Source: CAYWWM01 sp965198025 | GTDB taxonomy: Bacteria; Acidobacteriota; Terriglobia; 2-12-FULL-54-10 | Reading direction: 5' to 3' | Assembly: GCA_965198025.1 (NCBI GenBank) | Contig: OZ240237.1 | Span: 1-64,000, forward strand | Length of the DNA: 64,000 nt | In this document: positions 16,333 through 24,139 of the stretch, in pieces | Position numbering within the stretch: position 1 is the first letter of the stretch | How the letters are laid out: each line of letters opens with the position of its first letter | The notes under the pieces: model-generated | What the model saw: the letters and a program-made list of their open reading frames with translations, nothing else | Told to the model about the DNA's origin: nothing | Databases searched by the model: none | Translations under genes and position numbers: made by a program

Positions 16333-16629
16333 ATGATCCCTTCCACCTGGCGCCCCGCAACTGCCTGGCTGTTCATTCTGGCCCTGATCGTTCTGCATCA
16401 CGATTTCTGGCAGTGGGACCGGGTGGAGCCGATGCTATGGGGTTGGGCGCCTGTGGCGTTGTGGTATCACGTGGGCTTCACGCTGCTGTCCGTGGCCGCC
16501 CTGTATTTGTTGAGTTGCTGGGTATGGCCGGAACCGCCGAATTTGGGGCGGGCTGGTCCGGAAGAGCGCCACGCCGTTCCGCCTGCAACCTCGGCAGACG
16601 CGAGTTCCGAAGGGAGCCTGCAGTCATGA
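16333..16629 (+). CDS. DUF3311-type small membrane protein
   Basis: A 98-residue product with two membrane segments (about 10-22 and 43-64) separated by HHDFWQWDRVEPMLWGWAPV, the pattern of DUF3311 proteins. These small proteins are encoded directly before sodium:solute symporters and probably help assembly or function of the transporter. The gene overlaps the symporter start by 4 bases (ATGA, 16626-16629), which implies translational coupling. An AAGGAG lies 11 bases before ATG 16333. The hydrophilic tail after residue 66 is probably cytoplasmic. Confidence 0.8.
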   Translation: MIPSTWRPATAWLFILALIVLHHDFWQWDRVEPMLWGWAPVALWYHVGFTLLSVAALYLLSCWVWPEPPNLGRAGPEERHAVPPATSADASSEGSLQS

Positions 16630-18161
16630 CTCCCAGCTTAACTGTCCTGCTCGGCATCCTCGTGTACTTCGCCGTCCTGATCGGCATCGGCACCTTGAGC
16701 TATCGGATGTCGTACCGGACGCCCGAGGATTTTTTCATTGCCCGCCGCGGCATCGGCAGTTTTACTCTGTTGATCGGGATCTTCGCGACCAACATGACGG
16801 CGTTCTTCATGATGGGTATCCCCGGGGCCTCCTACCATAGCGGGGTCGGAGTGTACGGCTGGGTGGCGGCGCCAACGGCATTGCTCGCGCCCGTGCTCTT
16901 TTACGTGATCGGATATCCATGCTGGATTCTCGGCAAGCGCTATGGGTACATGACCCAGCCGGAGATCTTCGGAGCACGCTGGAACAGCCGTGCCGTTTCG
17001 CTTACCTTCTTTGGTCTACTGACGTTTTATACCATTCCCTATCTCGTTCTTGGAGTGATCGGTGGAGGTCTGGCTTTCGAGTCAATGACCGAAGGACTGG
17101 TACCGTACTGGGCGGGAGGTCTGCTCATCCTGACGGTCGTTTTCGTCTACGTAGAATTGGGGGGACTGCGGGGAACGGCGTGGGCCAACGTCTTTCAGGG
17201 GCTGCTGTTCCTGGGTTTCCTGGTCATCGCGTTCTTCTGGATATCCGCGGAATTGGGAGGGCTGTCTTCTTTGACAGAACGGCTCGCCGCCGAGAAGCCG
17301 CACCTGCTGACACGCGACCAGATCGGGAGCTTCGAGCCCCGGCGGTGGTTCAGCTTCATGCTGATTCCTCCCCTGGCTGTCGTCATGTTCCCCCACGTCT
17401 TCATCCGGCTGCTCGCCGCGAGGGACCATCAGTCGATCCGGGCTACCTGTACTCTGTTTCCCGTGGCAATCGTGCTGGGCTGGGTACCCGTAGTCATGAT
17501 CGGGACGTGGGGAGCGCTGGCTGTGCCCGGACTGGAAGGGCAGGCCTCGGACGCTATTATGCCGAGGATGATTTCCGGCTATCTCCCCGAGTTCCTGATG
17601 GTCGTCGGGGTGGCCGCAATCTTCGCCACAATCATGTCCTCCCTTGACGCGCAGATTCTGGCATTGAGCACGCTCTTCACGCGTGATTTCCTGGGCGTCT
17701 GGACTCTCAGACGGGCCATGCCCGGATCGCGGCAGATTCTTTGGGGCAGAATTTTTGTGGTTATGATCGCGGTCTTCACGTACGGGCTGGCGCTGCAGCA
17801 ACCGGCCAGCATTTTGCGCATCAGCGAATACGCGTTCACCGGATTCGTCAACTTACTCCCGGTCGTCTTGGCTGCTCTGTACTGGCCGCGCGCCACAAAA
17901 GAGGGGGCGCTGGCGTCGATGTTCTGTGGAACTTTGCTCCTGTTCCTGCTGCCGGGCGGCCCTTTTCCCATACTCCCGGCGTCGCTGTTATTCGGGTTCT
18001 TGCCGATCGTTCCCTGCCTAGCTGTCAGCATATCCGTCCTGGTCGTTGTTTCGTTGCTTACCAGGCCGCAGCCGTATCCCTGGCCCTGGGATCTCCGGTC
18101 CGTTCTGAGAGGTCAACCGCTGGGCCGCCCGGTAAGCCAAGAGGGAGGAGCAATCTCTTGA
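16626..18161 (+). CDS. Sodium:solute symporter (SSS family)
   Basis: A 511-residue inner-membrane protein with about 13 hydrophobic helices. SSS-family features are YRTPEDFFIARRGIGSFTLL at the start of the transport core, NMTAFFMMGIPGASYHSGVG, KRYGYMTQPEIFGARWNSRA and IFATIMSSLDAQILALSTLF. It most resembles the PanF/YidK-type branch with a DUF3311 partner. The substrate cannot be deduced; uptake of an organic solute driven by Na+ is likely. The start is set by the ATGA overlap with the DUF3311 gene, although the frame stays open further upstream. Confidence 0.88.
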   Translation: MTPSLTVLLGILVYFAVLIGIGTLSYRMSYRTPEDFFIARRGIGSFTLLIGIFATNMTAFFMMGIPGASYHSGVGVYGWVAAPTALLAPVLFYVIGYPCWILGKRYGYMTQPEIFGARWNSRAVSLTFFGLLTFYTIPYLVLGVIGGGLAFESMTEGLVPYWAGGLLILTVVFVYVELGGLRGTAWANVFQGLLFLGFLVIAFFWISAELGGLSSLTERLAAEKPHLLTRDQIGSFEPRRWFSFMLIPPLAVVMFPHVFIRLLAARDHQSIRATCTLFPVAIVLGWVPVVMIGTWGALAVPGLEGQASDAIMPRMISGYLPEFLMVVGVAAIFATIMSSLDAQILALSTLFTRDFLGVWTLRRAMPGSRQILWGRIFVVMIAVFTYGLALQQPASILRISEYAFTGFVNLLPVVLAALYWPRATKEGALASMFCGTLLLFLLPGGPFPILPASLLFGFLPIVPCLAVSISVLVVVSLLTRPQPYPWPWDLRSVLRGQPLGRPVSQEGGAIS

Positions 18162-18311
18162 CCGTCCGTCGCATGAGCATAGGCGGAACAATCCCCCGGT
18201 GGCGCGAAGAGGGCCTTTGCGCTACCATCAAGCTGGACAGCCCGGGCGGGGCTGGGCGACCCACACCGGGTTGCTGACGGGTAAGAAACCAAAGAACAAG
18301 GGAGACGCATC

Positions 18312-19001
18312 GTGACCCATCGACACATCATTCTTGCCGCAGTGGCGGCCATCGTATGGAGTACGGCCGCTGCTTTTGCCCAGGGCCAGGAATCGAATCC
18401 GCCCTTGGGTTTCTTTGTAACCAGCACCACGCATAGTGGTAATCTCGGCAGTCTCGCCGGCGCCGACGCCGAATGCCAACGTCTGGCGGCCGCCGTCGGG
18501 GCGGGCAACCGCACCTGGCGTGCTTACCTCAGCACCCAGGGCACCCAATCCGAGCCGGCCGTCAACGCGCGGGACCGGATCGGGAACGGACCTTGGTACA
18601 ACGCCAACGGCATTATGATCGCGGGCAGCCTCTCGGACCTGCATGGCGACGTGCAGCGCGGCAGCAACCTCATCAATGTGCGGACGGCGGTAACAGAAAA
18701 GGGCGATCTCGTAAACGGCTTTGGGCGTTCTGAGGGCACTCCGCAGGAACACGACATACTTACGGGTTCGGATTCGCACGGGCGGGCGTTTCCGCCGGGC
18801 CTGTCCAACCAAGGCAACGACCGGACTTGCAACAACTGGACGTCCGATAGCCCCGATGGCACTGCCATGATCGGCCACCACGACCTGATGAGCGGGTGGA
18901 ATACGTCGTGGAATTCCTCACACTCGACCGCGGGCTGCAGGCTGGAGGACTTTCAAGAAACCGGTGGTGCGGGACGATTCTATTGCTTCGCGGCTGACTA
19001 A
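18312..19001 (+). CDS. Secreted lectin-like (DUF1554-type) protein
   Basis: A 229-residue product starting at GTG 18312 behind AAGGGAGA. The signal peptide runs to about residue 24 (AAAFAQG). The mature part opens LGFFVTSTTHSGNLGSLAGA, DAECQRLAAAVGAGNRTWRA, YLSTQ, and has the later blocks NDRTCNNWTSDS and HSTAGCRLEDFQETGGAGRF-YCF. This matches an endostatin/C-type-lectin-like domain often labelled lectin or DUF1554 in bacteria. Four cysteines are placed as in that domain and likely form two disulfides. The ligand is unknown. It stands alone between the symporter and a convergent W-x-G-D-T-L gene. Confidence 0.75.
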   Translation: MTHRHIILAAVAAIVWSTAAAFAQGQESNPPLGFFVTSTTHSGNLGSLAGADAECQRLAAAVGAGNRTWRAYLSTQGTQSEPAVNARDRIGNGPWYNANGIMIAGSLSDLHGDVQRGSNLINVRTAVTEKGDLVNGFGRSEGTPQEHDILTGSDSHGRAFPPGLSNQGNDRTCNNWTSDSPDGTAMIGHHDLMSGWNTSWNSSHSTAGCRLEDFQETGGAGRFYCFAAD

Positions 19002-19031
19002 AACGATACGGATCGGATATCGGGGGGCAAC

Positions 19032-19799
19032 TCAGAAACCGGGAGCCCCCCAGTCCTTTGTTCCGAGGAGAGACTTCTCCGAGAACTCCCGCCGGTTACG
19101 GTCCTCGCAGACACCGTTCTGTTCCATGATCTCCCAATCCGTCTTCAGTTCGAAGGTCTTTTCTCCAGTCCAAGGCTCCGTAAACGCCTCGGTGTCGTCG
19201 AATACAAAATCGATCTCCAGCATGTCCTGCGCAACCCGGCGAATGCGCTCGACGACGCGCAAGGCGTCGCTGTGGGGGGTGCCGATTCGATCCAGCCAGG
19301 TAAGCGTCGTGAAGCCCGCGGTTTCCACGACTAGTGTGTCACCCTGCCACTGCCCGGTCGAGTAGCCCATATACGAAGGAGGATAGGCATCCGGCATGGC
19401 TCGCCCGTCCAGGTAGATGCGCCGCACCAAATGGCCGCTCTCAAAGTGCATGTACAGTCGGCCGGGGACTTGCACAATCTCGAACGGATAGTTGGAGAGA
19501 TAAACCCGGGGAAATCCCTGCGGGAGGCAATAGATGGTTGGGTCCATCTCATCCACGCCGGAGACAAGCGGGTCGGGTATGCCGTCACGGTTGGCGTTGA
19601 AAATCTCCGCAGCCCAAGGCGCCAGCGACGGGGGGTCCTGAACGTTAAAGGTACGGATATTTTCCTGGCGAAACCAGACTCCCGACAGATCCGGGGTGCT
19701 CCCGACCGAAGTCTGTGCCGAAGCCGGAGCGATCATGGCCGGCGCGACGGCCAGCGTCGCGAAGAGCCTGAGCATCCAATTACACCAGCGATTTCGCAT
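19032..19799 (-). CDS. Secreted W-x-G-D-T-L family protein (paralog 4)
   Basis: A 255-residue product. The signal peptide is within residues 7-29 (NWMLRLFATLAVAPAMIAPA). Mature landmarks are TPDLSGVWFRQENIRTFNVQ, PSLAPWAAEIFNANRDG, RIYLDGRAMPDAYPPSYMGY, GQWQGDTLVVETAGFTTLTW, IGTPHSDALRVVERIRRVAQ and GEKTFELKTDWEIMEQNGVC. It is the closest relative of 9981-10724. ATG 19799 is preceded by AGGAGGG at the right distance; the frame is open 21 codons further up. The next gene upstream on this strand is the beta-propeller protein, 66 bases away, so they may share a transcript. Confidence 0.78.
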   Translation of the reverse strand: MRNRWCNWMLRLFATLAVAPAMIAPASAQTSVGSTPDLSGVWFRQENIRTFNVQDPPSLAPWAAEIFNANRDGIPDPLVSGVDEMDPTIYCLPQGFPRVYLSNYPFEIVQVPGRLYMHFESGHLVRRIYLDGRAMPDAYPPSYMGYSTGQWQGDTLVVETAGFTTLTWLDRIGTPHSDALRVVERIRRVAQDMLEIDFVFDDTEAFTEPWTGEKTFELKTDWEIMEQNGVCEDRNRREFSEKSLLGTKDWGAPGF

Positions 19800-19865
19800 T
19801 GCAAGAACCCTCCTGCCGTTACGGTTTGGTGCAGCGACTGGTCCGGTTTCTCGGACCGGCATCCG

Positions 19866-20669
19866 TCAAAAGATTTCCGGGAAGTAGTAAACCAGCACCG
19901 AGTTCAGGCTCATGTCCGCCACCAGGACTTCCTTGTGCTGCGGGATCAGGGCGACTCCGCGCGGCTTGATCAGAGTGCTTTGCGGCCCTGCCAGCTTGAA
20001 GCGTGGTGGCACGTCCCCGTCATCGCTGATGTGCCAGAAGCCCACATACGTTCCGCCCGGGTCGAAGGTGCCGCTCTCGCCTGGCTGGGTCATGGCGATG
20101 TATCCGGTGGGCGGATAGACTTGCATCTGCAGGGAGCGGATGATTCCGCTTCTGGGACCACCGATGACGCGCAAGGGTGGCGTGTCTCCGCTGGCGGTGC
20201 GGTCGAAGATCTGAATCGACCCAGGGTTTCGGTTGTTGCCTCCAGAGCCGACGATCAGAAGGTCGTGCACGGCATCCACCACAATGCCGCCGCCACGGTT
20301 GGCGTTGTTCAGGATTCGCTTCGGCGGCACGTCGCCATTGGCCGTGCGATCGAATACAAGCACGCGACCGCCTTCGGGCACGAGGATTTCATTGTTGATC
20401 GGATCGAGCTCGAGCCGGCTAGCCCCGCCCAATTGCGTCCGAGGCCCCTGGATGACACGGATGGGAGCCTCATCGCCGCTGGCTTCGCCGCGGAACACCA
20501 GCACGGCGTAGGCGAACGGGTTGTTGACGATGAACTCGTCGTGCAGGGGATCGTAGCGGATGTCGTGCATGGTGCGGCTCATGAGGGTATGTTGCCCGGC
20601 GAGCAACCGGTTGGGGGGCGTGTTCTCCTTCGCCATCCTGGCGAAGAACGCGATCTGCGCGTGGGCCAC
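19866..20669 (-). CDS. C-terminal part of a beta-propeller protein, beyond an in-frame TGA
   Basis: 267 codons continue the reading frame of the upstream half (20670-22016) without any shift; the only break is one TGA at 20670-20672. The repeats go on in phase: LVFRGEASGDEAPIRVIQGP, LVFDRTANGDVPPKRILNNA, IFDRTASGDTPPLRVIGGP, each with the NHL-like pattern of a strand, a GD-x-x-P turn and an (I/V)xGP-x-T loop. The only start here is the GTG directly after the TGA, with no ribosome site. It is therefore most likely the second half of one protein of 716 residues, made by readthrough or selenocysteine insertion, or lost in a recent nonsense mutant. Confidence 0.6.
   Translation of the reverse strand: MAHAQIAFFARMAKENTPPNRLLAGQHTLMSRTMHDIRYDPLHDEFIVNNPFAYAVLVFRGEASGDEAPIRVIQGPRTQLGGASRLELDPINNEILVPEGGRVLVFDRTANGDVPPKRILNNANRGGGIVVDAVHDLLIVGSGGNNRNPGSIQIFDRTASGDTPPLRVIGGPRSGIIRSLQMQVYPPTGYIAMTQPGESGTFDPGGTYVGFWHISDDGDVPPRFKLAGPQSTLIKPRGVALIPQHKEVLVADMSLNSVLVYYFPEIF
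20626..20648 (-). promoter_or_regulatory. Hairpin downstream of the in-frame TGA (possible bacterial SECIS)
   Basis: On the coding strand TTCTTCGCC pairs with GGCGAAGGA (nine pairs, one G-U) around the loop AGGAT. The loop starts 31 bases after the TGA and has a G as second base. Published descriptions of bacterial SECIS elements ask for a stem-loop at about 16-37 bases with a G early in the loop, so the geometry fits. The match could be chance. Confidence 0.35.
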
Positions 20670-22016
20670 TCAGTTCGGGACCATGATTTCATCCCGCGTG
20701 CTGTCGTAAGCGACTGCGCCGGGGTTGCCGATCGCGAGAGCTTTCTTCCCCGCCGGAGCGCTACGAATGACGCGCTTGGGAGCCACGTCCCCGTCGGCCG
20801 TGCGCTCGAATACGGTGGCACTGTGATTCCCCATGTTGGAGACCCACAGCTCGTCGTTTTTCGAATCGAGAAAAACTCCCGTGGGGTTCAGGACGTTTGT
20901 CTTGGGGCCACTAATCATCCGGGTGGGAGCGACATTTCCGTAGTCGGTAGTCTTGAAGACGAGAACGGAGTTGTCGCCGTCATTCGCTACGTAGAGTTCC
21001 CCGCGCTCCGGATCCACCCACAGGGATGCAGGCCAGTTCAGGCGCGTCCGGGGGCCTTCAATGATCCGGAGCGGAGCGATGTCGCCGTCGGCCTGGAGCG
21101 GATAAACGGTGATGGAGGCCGGCTCGAATTTCCCGAACTCTTCGGCATGGCTGCGGCCGTGCCCGTGATTGCTGACGAACATTAACTGGTTATTAAAGTC
21201 CACCGCGATACCATGCGGATCTTCGATCTGCGTTCTGTCGCCGACTAGTTCGCGGATGGGCTGGTCGTCTCCCTCCGCCTCCTTGGGGTAAACCACGACG
21301 GCGTTGTCGTGCTGGACGGTCATGTACATTTCCTGCGCGTCCTCATCCACGGAAATCCCGTAGGTCCCGTGCGGCGTGTAGAGCTCCCGCTGGGGCCTGA
21401 TTTCACCGCTGGCGTTGGCGGGGAACACCGTCAGGGTATCGATGGTGTCGTTGGTGATGGAGTAAATGTCGCCGTTGCGCGGGTCGACGTACAGGCCGCA
21501 GTTGAACTCGAGTTTGGTGATCCCGCCGCCGGCAATAGCGCGCTTCGGCTCTGTGAAGGCGGCTGTCGGCGGAGTGTTGTCGAGACGGTCGAAGACCTTG
21601 ATCCCGAACAGGTTCTCATCCTGCAAAAAAACCTCGTCGGTCTGGAGGTTGACGGCAACGGCGCTGTAAGTCGGGTAGGTGTCGCGGATGATCCGCGTGG
21701 GAGTGCGGTCAGCATTTCCGGGAGGCAGCGTGTCCCAGTCCCGCGAGCGATGCACCGGAGCTTCTTGGAGCGCAGCGGAGAGAGACGCTGAGGCGCTGGC
21801 GGGCATCCACTGACACATTTCCCCATCCATCATGGGGAGCCGTTCAATGGCAACCAGTTGCGGGGAGCCGGTCGGCCTCCGGCCGGCAGCCTGGGAGGCA
21901 ACTTCCCATTGCTGGCGTGACCCTTGCCCGGAAATCAACACGACGGCGGCAGCCGCAGCGATCAGGCACAGCAGCGCTGCCTTCCCTTTTCCTCTCCAGT
22001 GAAGTCCGCGAGGCAT
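20670..22016 (-). CDS. Exported beta-propeller (NHL-like) protein, N-terminal part up to an in-frame TGA
   Basis: 448 residues to the TGA at 20670-20672. An N-terminal membrane segment (AALLCLIAAAAAVVLISG) suggests export or anchoring. From about residue 110 come repeats of roughly 45-50 residues such as GIAVDFNNQLMFVSN, LWVDPERGELYVANDGDNSV, FLDSKNDELWVSNMGNHSAT and VFERTADGDVAPKRVI, typical of six-bladed NHL/YVTN-like propellers. The last residues before the TGA are STRDEIMVPN, and the translation beyond it (VAHAQIAFFARMAKEN) completes the interrupted repeat. GGAGG lies 4 bases before ATG 22016. Everything else in this gene is intact, unlike the real wrecks at 1287 and 63297. Confidence 0.8.
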   Translation of the reverse strand: MPRGLHWRGKGKAALLCLIAAAAAVVLISGQGSRQQWEVASQAAGRRPTGSPQLVAIERLPMMDGEMCQWMPASASASLSAALQEAPVHRSRDWDTLPPGNADRTPTRIIRDTYPTYSAVAVNLQTDEVFLQDENLFGIKVFDRLDNTPPTAAFTEPKRAIAGGGITKLEFNCGLYVDPRNGDIYSITNDTIDTLTVFPANASGEIRPQRELYTPHGTYGISVDEDAQEMYMTVQHDNAVVVYPKEAEGDDQPIRELVGDRTQIEDPHGIAVDFNNQLMFVSNHGHGRSHAEEFGKFEPASITVYPLQADGDIAPLRIIEGPRTRLNWPASLWVDPERGELYVANDGDNSVLVFKTTDYGNVAPTRMISGPKTNVLNPTGVFLDSKNDELWVSNMGNHSATVFERTADGDVAPKRVIRSAPAGKKALAIGNPGAVAYDSTRDEIMVPN

Positions 22017-22176
22017 GCACCCTCCTATTGCTATCGATTCCTGGATAGGCCCATCATACACTGAAGCGCCACCACTGGGACGATTCATTCAGACCCTGCG
22101 CGAAAGCTGGACACAACTACGGAGATACCGCAGTTGCTCGAAAAGGTCGCAACGCCCTTCGCAGGAATCGAAGCAT

Positions 22177-23853
22177 CTAACTCCGGTCCGTCCGGCTCAC
22201 GGCGAGACCCGTCACGATCACGACCACGCAGCCGATGACGTTGTACCACAGGAAAGAGATCCCCGTGAGCCAATATGTGAGCAGGATGGCGATCTCGCCC
22301 AGGACCAAGCCGGTGAAGGCTCCCCTGCCGGTGACGCTCGGGAATCCGAAGGCAAGGACAAAGACGCCGAGCAGCGAGCCGTAGAACAGCGAGCCGACCA
22401 GGTTGACGGCTTCGATGAGGGAGCCGAGGCGCCCGCCGAAAAACGCGAAGGTGGCAGCATAGACTCCCCAGAACGCCGTGGCAGTTTTCGCAATCAGAAC
22501 GTAATGACGCTCGCCTGCGCCACGGTGGAAGTGGCGTCGGTAGATGTCGATCATGCTCGTTGTGGCGAGCGAATTGAGCTCCGCCGAGATAGTGGACATA
22601 GCGGCCGCAAAGATGGCGGCAATGATGAGGCCGACGGCTCCGACAGGAAAGTAGGTAGTGACGAAGGTTAAGAAAACGTAGTTCGTATCGTCGTAAGGTC
22701 TGCCGTCACCGGCGAGCTCGACCGCAGCGATTCCCTCGCGGCGCGCGGCTTCGACGGCGCGGTTGGCGTCGCGCAACTCGCTGGGATCGGCAGAGCCGTT
22801 GCGGCGGGCTTCGAGCAACTGGTAGGCCGTGGCGCGGCGAGCTTCAAGCGCCTCGTCGTACTGCCGTAAGGCCTCCTGGTACTGCACACCGGCGAGGCCG
22901 TCGTCCGCTTGTTCGATCTGGGTTTCCGCCGTTTTGTTAAAGAGCATCGGCGGAGCCTCGAACTGGTAGAAGACAAACACCATCGCACCAGTCAGCAGGA
23001 TGAAGAACTGCAGCGGGACCTTGGCGATGGCGTTAAATATCAGGCTGGTGCGGCTGTGCCCGACCGACTTGCCGGTCAGGTAACGCTGCACCTGCGACTG
23101 GTCGCAACCGAAATAGGACAGTGCCAGGAACATGCCGCCGATCAATCCCGACCAGACGGTGTAGCGGTTGTTCGGGTCGAGCGAAAAATCCACGGCATTC
23201 AGGCGTCCGGAAGCACCCGCCAGGTACAGCGCGTCGCCAAAGGAAACATCGGTGGGCATCAGCCACACGGCAGCGAAAAACGCTCCGATGATGCCGAGGA
23301 AAATCAGCACCATCTGTTGGACGTCGGTCCAGGTAACGGCCTTGATGCCGCCGGGAACGGCATAGGAGATGACCACGCCGGCCATGATGAGCACCGTGAT
23401 CCGCTCGCTCCAGCCGAGGATCACGGATAGGACTACCGCCGGAGCGTAGAGCGCCAGACCCACCCCGAGACCGCGCTGAATCAGAAAAATAATACTGGCG
23501 GCGAGACGTGTCTTGGCGTCGAAGCGCTGCTCCAGAAATTCGTAGGCGGTCACTATCCGGGCCTTGTGGAAGTACGGAACGACCGTGGCAGAGATGATGA
23601 TCATGGCCAGCGGCAGGCCGAAATAGAACTGCACGAAGCGCATGCCGTCGACGTAGGCTAGGCCGGTGGTCCCGATAAAGGTAATGGCACTCGCCTGAGT
23701 CGCCATGATGGAAAGCCCCATGGCCCACCAAGGCATGCTCTTGTCGGCGAGCAGGTATCCCTGGATGGAGCCGCTCCCACGTCCTTTGTATAGACCGTAG
23801 CCGACGATCAGGACAAGCGAGACGACCAGCACTATCCAGTCGAGGATTCTCAT
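22177..23853 (-). CDS. Sodium:solute symporter (SSS family) with a coiled-coil insertion
   Basis: A 558-residue membrane protein. It opens with a helix (LDWIVLVVSLVLIVGYGLYK) and the SSS signature region YLLADKSMPWWAMGLSIMAT, QASAITFIGTTGLAYVDG. Later come YFGCDQSQVQRYLTGKSVGH and AAIFAAAMSTISAELNSLAT, as in SGLT/NIS-like members. Between helices near residues 310-395 is a hydrophilic, Glu/Ala/Arg-rich insertion (QYQEALRQYDEALEARRATA) that looks like a helical hairpin outside the membrane; most relatives lack it. The gene follows the 45-residue membrane protein by 10 bases, and a divergent IclR regulator lies upstream. The substrate is unknown. Confidence 0.88.
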   Translation of the reverse strand: MRILDWIVLVVSLVLIVGYGLYKGRGSGSIQGYLLADKSMPWWAMGLSIMATQASAITFIGTTGLAYVDGMRFVQFYFGLPLAMIIISATVVPYFHKARIVTAYEFLEQRFDAKTRLAASIIFLIQRGLGVGLALYAPAVVLSVILGWSERITVLIMAGVVISYAVPGGIKAVTWTDVQQMVLIFLGIIGAFFAAVWLMPTDVSFGDALYLAGASGRLNAVDFSLDPNNRYTVWSGLIGGMFLALSYFGCDQSQVQRYLTGKSVGHSRTSLIFNAIAKVPLQFFILLTGAMVFVFYQFEAPPMLFNKTAETQIEQADDGLAGVQYQEALRQYDEALEARRATAYQLLEARRNGSADPSELRDANRAVEAARREGIAAVELAGDGRPYDDTNYVFLTFVTTYFPVGAVGLIIAAIFAAAMSTISAELNSLATTSMIDIYRRHFHRGAGERHYVLIAKTATAFWGVYAATFAFFGGRLGSLIEAVNLVGSLFYGSLLGVFVLAFGFPSVTGRGAFTGLVLGEIAILLTYWLTGISFLWYNVIGCVVVIVTGLAVSRTDRS

Positions 23854-23863
23854 GCGAGAGCTC

Positions 23864-24001
23864 TCACGGGGAAATCTGATAGCTGCGGGTGAACGCGTAA
23901 AACAACGCGATGAGGAAGAAGAGGTAGCCCACGATAGCTGCGTAGAGCTGTCCCCAGGTGTTCAGGAACGGCGGTTTATCGTCGTTCAAATCGCGCGGCA
24001 T
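23864..24001 (-). CDS. 45-residue single-span membrane protein upstream of the symporter
   Basis: The product MPRDLNDDKPPFLNTWGQLY... has 45 residues, with one hydrophobic helix at about 20-38 (YAAIVGYLFFLIALFYAFTR). The ribosome site AGGAGG lies 6 bases before ATG 24001, stronger than that of the symporter itself. The stop is 10 bases before the symporter start, so both sit on one transcript. By position and type it may play the part that DUF3311 proteins play for the other symporter in this window, but its sequence is different and the family is not recognised. Both an Asp-rich N terminus and a Trp at the membrane border are seen. Confidence 0.7.
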   Translation of the reverse strand: MPRDLNDDKPPFLNTWGQLYAAIVGYLFFLIALFYAFTRSYQISP

Positions 24002-24139
24002 ACGGGGCCTCCTTCGGAGATACCTCGACAGCATAACATCGAAATCCGCGCAGGAACGAACCCAATCCCGGCCGCCCCGGGCCGCTGAGGACACGCTGGA
24101 TTGCTTGACCCGGTATGGGCTTTCTCCTACTCTGGAAAG

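Noticed and set aside
19431..21185. 584-codon open frame on the plus strand
   Set aside because: It lies opposite the beta-propeller genes, which have clear repeats, a signal segment and a ribosome site. The plus-strand translation has no recognisable motif and no ribosome site.
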